Assembly: GCA_937773555.1 (NCBI GenBank)
Contig: CALJVT010000003.1
Location: 60,001-124,000, forward strand
Origin: an uncultured Pseudomonadales bacterium
Lineage (GTDB): Bacteria > Pseudomonadota > Gammaproteobacteria > Pseudomonadales > Balneatricaceae
Direction of reading: 5' to 3'
Length of the DNA: 64,000 nt
Shown here: in pieces, positions 58,413-64,000 of the stretch
Numbering within the stretch: the first letter of the stretch is position 1
Layout of the letters: every line of letters starts with the position of its first letter
Position numbers and translations under genes: made by a program
Notes under the pieces: model-generated
What the model was told of the DNA's origin: nothing
Seen by the model: the letters and a program-made list of their open reading frames with translations, nothing else
Database searches by the model: none

Positions 58413-59420
58413 ATGCCAGGTCTTACACGTTTACTTGCCAAACGCCCAGTATCAGGGGTTAGCCTTGGCTGCATGAGTTTGTCCCATGGTTATGGTGAAA
58501 AAAGCAGCAGTGAGTATAGCGAAAAATTCTTGAATAAAGCGTTAGACCTTGGTTATACCATGCTGGATACCGCAGCAGTGTATGGGCATGGACATAATGA
58601 ATCGATGCTTGGTAAGTTTATTAGTCAGCGGCGAAACGAATTTTTTCTGGCGAGTAAGTGTGGTTTTGGCCAAAAGCCAGACCGCCAGCCAAGTATCAAC
58701 GGCAGGCCTGAGTATATTCGTGCGACCTGTGAAGCCAGCCTAAAACGGTTACAAACTGAGCACATCGATCTCTATTATTTACATCGGCGTGACTTTAATG
58801 TGCCAATTGAGGATAGTATTGGCGCCTTGGCTGACTTACAGCGTGAGGGAAAAATTGGCGCCGTAGGCGTTTCAGAAATAAGTGCTGCTGATTTACACAA
58901 AGCGCACGCAGAACACCCCATAAGTGCTATCCAATCTGAATATTCCCTATGGACCCGCAATGCTGAAATCGAAGTACTCAAAGCAAGCCAAAATATTGGC
59001 GCAGCATACGTTGCCTTTAGTCCCTTAGGGAGGGGTTTTTTAACCAACAAATTACACGATACTTCGCAGATGGCAGAGCATGACTTGCGCCAAACTATGC
59101 CGCGTTTTAATGCCGATAATTACCCAGCTAACCTGTCGTTATTACCTGCGTATGTGAAATTAGCACAGCGCCAAGGCTGCACTCCTGCGCAGCTTGCCTT
59201 GGCCTGGGTATTAGCACAAGGTGCTAACATCATCGCTATTCCAGGCACTAAAGACTTGGCACACTTAGAAGAAAATATTGTGGCTAATAACCTGGAGTTA
59301 GATTCAGACATTATGTTAAAGCTTAATGATTTGATTAACCAACACACAGTGCATGGTGCACGATACAGTGATAGAGCAGAAGCTACAGTTACCACAGAAC
59401 GGTTTAACCCTAAAGACTAA
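58413..59420 (+). CDS. Aldo/keto reductase
   Basis: A 335-residue AKR of the AKR13/YajO-like branch. The catalytic tetrad is visible: aspartate and tyrosine in MLDTAAVYGHGHNE, lysine in FLASKCGFG and histidine in YYLHRRD. NADPH contacts are in the C-terminal IPGTKDLAHLEENI. It reduces aldehydes or ketones of unknown identity. It starts 192 bases after guaD and is probably transcribed alone. AGGAATC precedes the start. Confidence 0.9.
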   Translation: MPGLTRLLAKRPVSGVSLGCMSLSHGYGEKSSSEYSEKFLNKALDLGYTMLDTAAVYGHGHNESMLGKFISQRRNEFFLASKCGFGQKPDRQPSINGRPEYIRATCEASLKRLQTEHIDLYYLHRRDFNVPIEDSIGALADLQREGKIGAVGVSEISAADLHKAHAEHPISAIQSEYSLWTRNAEIEVLKASQNIGAAYVAFSPLGRGFLTNKLHDTSQMAEHDLRQTMPRFNADNYPANLSLLPAYVKLAQRQGCTPAQLALAWVLAQGANIIAIPGTKDLAHLEENIVANNLELDSDIMLKLNDLINQHTVHGARYSDRAEATVTTERFNPKD

Positions 59421-60000
59421 TGCAGTTGCATGCACAAGCTGCCTAAGGTTAGGTGGTAGGTTTAGGTGGCGGTCTATGAGTTGGTGAGCAACATGTTGGG
59501 TAATGGGTGTAGCTATCAAAATATTTATAGATTAGGGTAAAACGGTGTTTTATATATTAACTTTTCACACCCAGATCTTTGTTACAAAATACCCCTGTTT
59601 GGTGAGTTTATCTAAAGCTTCTTTGGCGTCATAGGGCTGGACCTTTGGGTGATATCTATCTATCGACAAACCATGAGGTTCGGCCACTACTTTTAGATCA
59701 GATGCGCAACAAAATAGTTTAAAAGCCAAAGCAGGTATAGGATTATTTATTAGGTTAGGCAGCAAACATTAGTGCTCTTAAATAATTACTTTAAAACCTT
59801 AACTGCCTATGTTTTTGTAAATAAATTTACACAGTTTAAATTAGTGTAAATATAATTACGATAATATATTGACAGAAGAAGATTGTAAGAATAATAATGA
59901 GGCAGTATGACTTCGCAAACAATTACTTGCGTGGTCCTGCCGCGCACACCAATGAACATAATGAGCGAATTTAAATACAATAAAATAGCAAGGATGTTAC
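59421..60000. other. 580-base region without a confident gene
   Basis: Between the aldo/keto reductase and the glutamine-synthetase-like gene. A 66-residue minus-strand frame (59565-59765, TTG start, MLPNLINNPIPALAFKLF) is present but lacks a clear ribosome-binding site and a known family. The part from 59770 to 59900 is very AT-rich and likely contains the promoter of the downstream gene. An AGGATGTTAC just before 60001 serves as its ribosome-binding site. Confidence 0.5.
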
Positions 60001-61371
60001 ATGAAAGCCAGAGACGTAAAGACTAACGAAGACGCTATATTAATTATTAATGAGCGCAATCTTACCCATGTCAAAGTAGGTATTTTCGACATTGATGGTG
60101 TTATGCGTGGGAAGTATATGAGTAAAGAAAAATTCATTTCTTCTCTAAAAAGTGGGTTTGCCTTCTGTGACGTAGTTCTTGGCTGGGACTCTAAGGACCA
60201 ACCCTATGATAATGTGTCTTTTACTGGGTGGCACACAGGATACCCAGACGCGCCAGTAAGAATTATTCCGGAAAGCTGTAGAGATATTCCTTTTGAAGAT
60301 AACATGTTACTTTTTATGGGAGAATTCACCCAAAAAGGTGCAGAAATTTGCCCTCGTAGTCTTCTAAAAAGAGTCATTAAACAAAGTGAAGAAATGGGGT
60401 TTGATGCTTTTGCTGCCTTAGAATATGAGTTTTTCATGTTTGAAGAAACGCCTGAAAGTGTGCGTGAAAAGGGCTTTAAAAACCTGAAACCTTTAACGCC
60501 TGATTGGTTTGGTTATTCGGTACTACGCAACACGGTGCATGCAGATCTTTATAAGCAGATCTTGGATATGTCTGAGAAAATGGATTTTCCAATTGAGGGG
60601 CTACATACTGAAACTGGCCCCGGTGTGCTTGAAGCTGCAATTGCAGTGGATGGAGCGGAAAGTGCAGCAGATAAAGGTGCGTTGTTTAAGACCTTTATGA
60701 AAGTGCTAGCTCAGCGCAACGGCCTTATGGCAACTTTTATGGCAAAGTGGTCGACTGACTGCCCTGGCCAAAGTGGGCACATCCATGTATCACTGCGTCA
60801 TAGAGATGGGTCAGGATCTGCTTTTTATGATCCCAATAAACAACACTGTATGAGTAAAATACAACGCCATTTCTTAGCAGGCCAGCAGCGGTTAATGCCA
60901 GAATTTTTGTGTATGATCGCACCAACTATTAATAGCTATACGCGACTTATTCCAGGATTTTGGGCGCCTACTGATGCCACCTGGGGAGTGGAAAATCGTA
61001 CTACTGCATTGCGAGTTATTCCTGGTAGTGAAAAATCCCAACGAGTTGAGTACCGTTTAGGGTCGGCTGACGGTAATCCATACCTAACCCTATCAGCAGC
61101 CCTAGCATCTGGGTTATACGGGATCATGAATGAATGGGAGCCCGAGGCACAGGTCAAGGGGAATTCATATGATCAGGAACATCCAGCTTACCTTAAGCTT
61201 GCCACCACATTATGGGACGCTGCTCAGCGTCTTAAGGCATCAAAAGCAGCTCGTGAATTATTTGGTGATGCGTTTGTGGATCACTTCGCGGCGTCGCGTG
61301 AGTGGGAAGAACGAGAGTATCGAAAGCATGTTTCAGATTGGGAGATGGATCGTTACTTTGAAATAATCTAA
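60001..61371 (+). CDS. Glutamine-synthetase-family ligase (gamma-glutamylamide synthetase-like)
   Basis: A 456-residue enzyme of the glutamine synthetase superfamily. Metal and ATP motifs include EYEFFMFEE (about 141-149), GLHTETGPGVLEAAI, the histidine region QSGHIHVSL, and RVIPGSEKSQRVEYRLGSADGNPY, split as RVIPGSEKSQ and RVEYRLGSADGNPY. It lacks features of housekeeping GlnA (the adenylylated NLYDLP loop). It looks like the PuuA/GlnA3 branch, which ligates glutamate to amines such as polyamines. The GMC oxidoreductase downstream is convergent. The amine is unknown. Confidence 0.85.
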   Translation: MKARDVKTNEDAILIINERNLTHVKVGIFDIDGVMRGKYMSKEKFISSLKSGFAFCDVVLGWDSKDQPYDNVSFTGWHTGYPDAPVRIIPESCRDIPFEDNMLLFMGEFTQKGAEICPRSLLKRVIKQSEEMGFDAFAALEYEFFMFEETPESVREKGFKNLKPLTPDWFGYSVLRNTVHADLYKQILDMSEKMDFPIEGLHTETGPGVLEAAIAVDGAESAADKGALFKTFMKVLAQRNGLMATFMAKWSTDCPGQSGHIHVSLRHRDGSGSAFYDPNKQHCMSKIQRHFLAGQQRLMPEFLCMIAPTINSYTRLIPGFWAPTDATWGVENRTTALRVIPGSEKSQRVEYRLGSADGNPYLTLSAALASGLYGIMNEWEPEAQVKGNSYDQEHPAYLKLATTLWDAAQRLKASKAARELFGDAFVDHFAASREWEEREYRKHVSDWEMDRYFEII

Positions 61372-61511
61372 TAGCCACGATTTGAATTTTTTCAGGCTAT
61401 TGTTAGTGTTCATGCTGTTGCTGCCCAATGCCCCCTAAAAAGGGTTTGGATGGCAACAATAACTGAGCTTATGGCCAGTTTCAGTAATGGGTGCCAGCAC
61501 TAAAATCGAGT

Positions 61512-63134
61512 CTAGCGACTCGCATCAGCAATGATCATGGCTGATGCTTTTTCGCCAATCATGATGCATGTTGCGTTGGTGTTGCCACTAATGATTTTAG
61601 GCATGATAGATGCATCTGCTACACGTAAACCTTTAATGCCATGAACACGTAATGTGGCATCTACCACGGATAGCTCACCTTGACCCATGGAACAGGTGCC
61701 CACTGGGTGGTATTCAGTTTCTGCAGTTGCCTTTATAAAATCACCTATTTGGGCGTCGGTGAGCACTTTATTTCCGGGTGAATATTCATGGCTAATAAGG
61801 TCTGAAAAAGGCCCACTGGCGAGTACTTCTCGGCAGATATAAATACATTCACGCATACGGTCAATATTGCCTTGAGTTTGCAAAAAGCGCTGATCAATAA
61901 TCGGTGAATGTTTAGGATTAGCGCTAGCCAAGGTTATTTCGCCTACGTCTGTAGGCCGTAAATTACATGCATGAATAGTCACTCCGTGGGCTTTTATTTC
62001 AGGTACGGGTTCGGGAAATATCATTAAGGGTATGACGTGAAGTTGGATGTCGGGCCGTTTGGGGCTAAAGCTAGAGCTAGTAAAGGCACCACATTCGACG
62101 CCGTTGGAGGACCCTGGCCCAGATTTGTTCCAAAAATATCGTATGCCTGTCGTTAAAGCACCCATACCTTTGTCTACGCCATAAAGGCTATTAGCTTCTT
62201 TGGTGTGGGCTAATACAGAAATGTTAAGGTGGTCTTGTAGGTTTTTGCCAACTCCAGGCAAGTCTAGGTGCATTTTTACATTATGCCTAGATAGCTCATC
62301 CGCAGGGCCTATACCCGATAACATGAGTAATTGAGGTGAGCCAACTGTACCAGCACTCAGAATCACCTCTTGACTAGCAAATGCATGGCTTACTCTGTTG
62401 TCTACTTGATAGCTTACTCCCAGGGCTATGCCGTCTTTGATGATAATTCGCCTAACGTGGGCTTTTGTGATCACTGTTAGATTAGGACGATCTGCAATAG
62501 GGTGCAAATAAGCCACCGCTGCACTACATCGCCTGCTCTCTTTTTGGGCAACTTGGTAGCGTCCTGCACCGGCTTGTTGCTTGCCATTAAAGTCTTGGTT
62601 ATGAAGCATGCCTGTAGCGACTGCAGATTCAACAAATTGGTCACTTAAAGGATGAGTGCTAGAGCGGTCACTTATGGTTAATGGGCCGTGGCTGCCATGA
62701 TAACCTGAGTCAAGATTAGCCCCCAAGTTTGTTTCAGACTGGCGAAAAAACGGTAATACATCGTCATAGCCCCAACCAGCATTCCCCAAGCTGCGCCATT
62801 CGTCATAATCTTCACGTTGGCCACGTATATGAACCATGCCATTGATTGCGCTGGAGCCACCTAAGGTTTTTCCTCTGGGTATAGTGATTTGGCGCTCATT
62901 CATAGCTTCTTGTGGTGCAGACCTGTAACACCAATTGAGCTTTTTGTGCTTAAGTAATAGTGCAACGCCAGAAGGCATATGGATCAATGGGTGGTGGTCA
63001 CGTGGGCCAGCTTCCAGCAACAGCACTTCGCAATTTAGGTTTGCGCTAAGCCGGTTAGCTAATACACAGCCAGAAGATCCTGCGCCGATAATGATGTAGT
63101 CAAAATGATGATCTGCAGGGGTGGGGCTTGTCAT
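61512..63134 (-). CDS. GMC-family FAD oxidoreductase (choline dehydrogenase-like)
   Basis: A 540-residue GMC oxidoreductase. The FAD motif is IIIGAGSSGCVLANRLS (13-29), GMC signature 1 is in PRGKTLGGSSAINGM, and signature 2 in GSPQLLMLSGIGP. The active-site histidine is in EYHPVGTCSMG, with a second in the SGNTNATCIMI region. It oxidises a primary alcohol to aldehyde. It resembles choline/alcohol dehydrogenases, but there is no betaine gene nearby, so the substrate is open. Its ATG overlaps the stop of the upstream remnant gene (ATGA). Confidence 0.9.
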   Translation of the reverse strand: MTSPTPADHHFDYIIIGAGSSGCVLANRLSANLNCEVLLLEAGPRDHHPLIHMPSGVALLLKHKKLNWCYRSAPQEAMNERQITIPRGKTLGGSSAINGMVHIRGQREDYDEWRSLGNAGWGYDDVLPFFRQSETNLGANLDSGYHGSHGPLTISDRSSTHPLSDQFVESAVATGMLHNQDFNGKQQAGAGRYQVAQKESRRCSAAVAYLHPIADRPNLTVITKAHVRRIIIKDGIALGVSYQVDNRVSHAFASQEVILSAGTVGSPQLLMLSGIGPADELSRHNVKMHLDLPGVGKNLQDHLNISVLAHTKEANSLYGVDKGMGALTTGIRYFWNKSGPGSSNGVECGAFTSSSFSPKRPDIQLHVIPLMIFPEPVPEIKAHGVTIHACNLRPTDVGEITLASANPKHSPIIDQRFLQTQGNIDRMRECIYICREVLASGPFSDLISHEYSPGNKVLTDAQIGDFIKATAETEYHPVGTCSMGQGELSVVDATLRVHGIKGLRVADASIMPKIISGNTNATCIMIGEKASAMIIADASR

Positions 63135-63418
63135 AGGTTAACTCCAAACCGGTTTTGGTTACATCCACTCAGGTATAGCAATGCCCATACGTTACAAAAT
63201 ACTTGGTAGGAGGCTGTTTGAGCGATGACATGGTATGGGGGTGGAAGCCCTGCGTGGATACTGCCATAGCAGGGGCTGGACATGGAGGGCAGTATAGATT
63301 GGCCTTTCCACAAGTTAGCTTCTCCTAAATCGCCCCATCCCTCGAGGTGGCCCATTAACTTTCGTGCATAGGAATAACCTAGACCGCCTAAAATCAGTAA
63401 AATAACTTTATTTTTCAT
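63131..63418 (-). pseudogene. Probable N-terminal remnant of an alkaline-phosphatase-superfamily gene
   Basis: A 95-residue frame starting MKNKVILLILGGLGYSYARK. Residues 1-70 resemble the N terminus of nucleotide-pyrophosphatase-like alkaline phosphatase family proteins, including the SMSSPCYGSIHAGLPPPYH segment where the nucleophile lies. The expected metal-binding aspartate (LDGLGY) is glycine here (LGGLGY). The similarity ends near residue 70, and the remaining 300 or so residues are missing. I read it as a decayed 5' fragment. It is joined to the GMC gene by an ATGA overlap, so it may still be translated. Confidence 0.5.
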
Positions 63419-63549
63419 GACTATATAGTTCAAATTATGAGTTTTTTTAGGTTCTTGTGTTATTGTATAGTGTAGTTTGCAGTGTGGCACCCTAGCCGCG
63501 ACTAATGCAACCCCGCCAAGGACAATATTCTAGTTATTAAGAGGCGCAT

Positions 63550-64000
63550 ATCGACCCTGTATCAGACACCAGTATTACCCAACTGCTCATTGGTTTAGCA
63601 GGTGGGGTAGCCTTGCTTATTTGGGGCTTAAAACGCGTGCAGCAGGGAATGAAACGTGCTTTTGGTGGTCGGCTTGCATACTTTATTAGGGATCGCTTTG
63701 CTGGTGTTTGGTCTGCGTTAGGCTTGGGAGTTGTGCTTACGCTTATTCTCCAAAGTAGTACGGCGTCTGCCTTGCTCGCGGCATCCTTGGGCGTTCAAGG
63801 TGAAGCTGGATTAGCACTCTTACTAGGGGCTGATGTGGGGACCACCCTGGTTGCCCTTGTTCTTTCCTTCGACCTTAGTGCACTTAGCCCATTGTTAGTG
63901 GCTATCGGTGTGTTTATGGAATTACGTGCTAAAGATAAACGCCAACATGGTGTTGGTGAGGCCCTCATGGGTCTAGGTTTAATGCTTTTGGCGTTAGGTT
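63550..64000 (+). CDS. Na+/phosphate cotransporter family protein (NptA-like), 5' part
   Basis: The frame runs off the end of the window. The 150 visible residues include two or three membrane segments, the family motif LILQSSTASALLAA, and GADVGTTLVALVLS, where QSS and GTT form the first half of the inverted Na/Pi repeat. It imports phosphate with sodium, or exports it in some bacteria. The start is unclear. There is no ATG, GTG or TTG between the in-frame TAA (63538-63540) and the first membrane segment. An AAGAGG at 63539-63544 points to an ATC at 63550. Confidence 0.85.
   Translation, partial: MDPVSDTSITQLLIGLAGGVALLIWGLKRVQQGMKRAFGGRLAYFIRDRFAGVWSALGLGVVLTLILQSSTASALLAASLGVQGEAGLALLLGADVGTTLVALVLSFDLSALSPLLVAIGVFMELRAKDKRQHGVGEALMGLGLMLLALG

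Noticed and set aside
59565-59765. 66-residue minus-strand frame as a gene
   Set aside because: TTG start, no clear ribosome-binding site and no family recognised; noted only within the intergenic entry.

Overview
The window is chromosomal DNA of a free-living, probably marine, heterotrophic gammaproteobacterium. The basis is the gammaproteobacterial gene set (groESL with a sigma-32-type promoter, YajQ, FxsA, YciB/YciI, an MnmC-type tRNA enzyme, SbmA, TrhO), the E. coli-like rRNA sequences and the moderate base composition. No transposase, integrase, phage gene, CRISPR array or tRNA gene was recognised. The species cannot be named from the sequence.

Layout. 1-1.6 kb: 3' half of a 23S rRNA gene, the 5S gene and an rRNA terminator. 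1.7-5.0 kb: a methyltransferase/rhodanese pair, then a class V aminotransferase resembling BhcA of the beta-hydroxyaspartate cycle, divergent from an IclR regulator resembling BhcR. 5.1-19.2 kb: a phosphonate region. A LysR gene is divergent from phnA-phnY-phnW, the full hydrolytic route for 2-aminoethylphosphonate (2-AEP). It is followed by a five-gene peptide-type ABC importer, an inositol-monophosphatase-family phosphatase, and a cytoplasmic sulfatase-superfamily enzyme resembling phosphonate monoester hydrolases. A Pho-box-like element with a matched -10 precedes the importer, and a compact foldable segment lies just upstream of it.

19.2-24.6 kb: a minus-strand operon (AstA-like acyltransferase, ThDP enzyme, GlcG-like protein, M20 amidohydrolase, LysR) of unknown pathway. 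24.9-42 kb: mostly housekeeping genes and transporters (Wzz-like protein, PanE-like reductase, YajQ, MFS, TrhO, two EamA exporters, Atl-like protein, FxsA, groESL, an ABC-2 exporter, thioesterase, 4-hydroxyproline epimerase, YciB/YciI, cyclophilin). The MnmC homologue here appears to have lost half of its methyltransferase domain. 43-50 kb: a minus-strand catabolic operon (LLM flavin monooxygenase, DUF1185 protein, alpha/beta hydrolase, two aldehyde dehydrogenases, carboxymuconolactone-decarboxylase-like protein, GntR regulator) for an unknown compound. 50.2-58.2 kb: sbmA, then a RutR-like TetR gene divergent from xdhA-xdhB-xdhC-guaD (guanine to xanthine to urate), with RutR-like dyads between. 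58.4-64 kb: an aldo/keto reductase, a glutamine-synthetase-family enzyme, a GMC oxidoreductase preceded by what looks like a broken alkaline-phosphatase-superfamily gene, and the start of a Na/Pi cotransporter.

Main inference: the 5-19 kb region may import and hydrolyse esterified phosphonates (for example 2-AEP head groups), then mineralise the freed 2-AEP to acetate and phosphate under phosphate control. The individual families are recognised from sequence; the combined pathway is a hypothesis.
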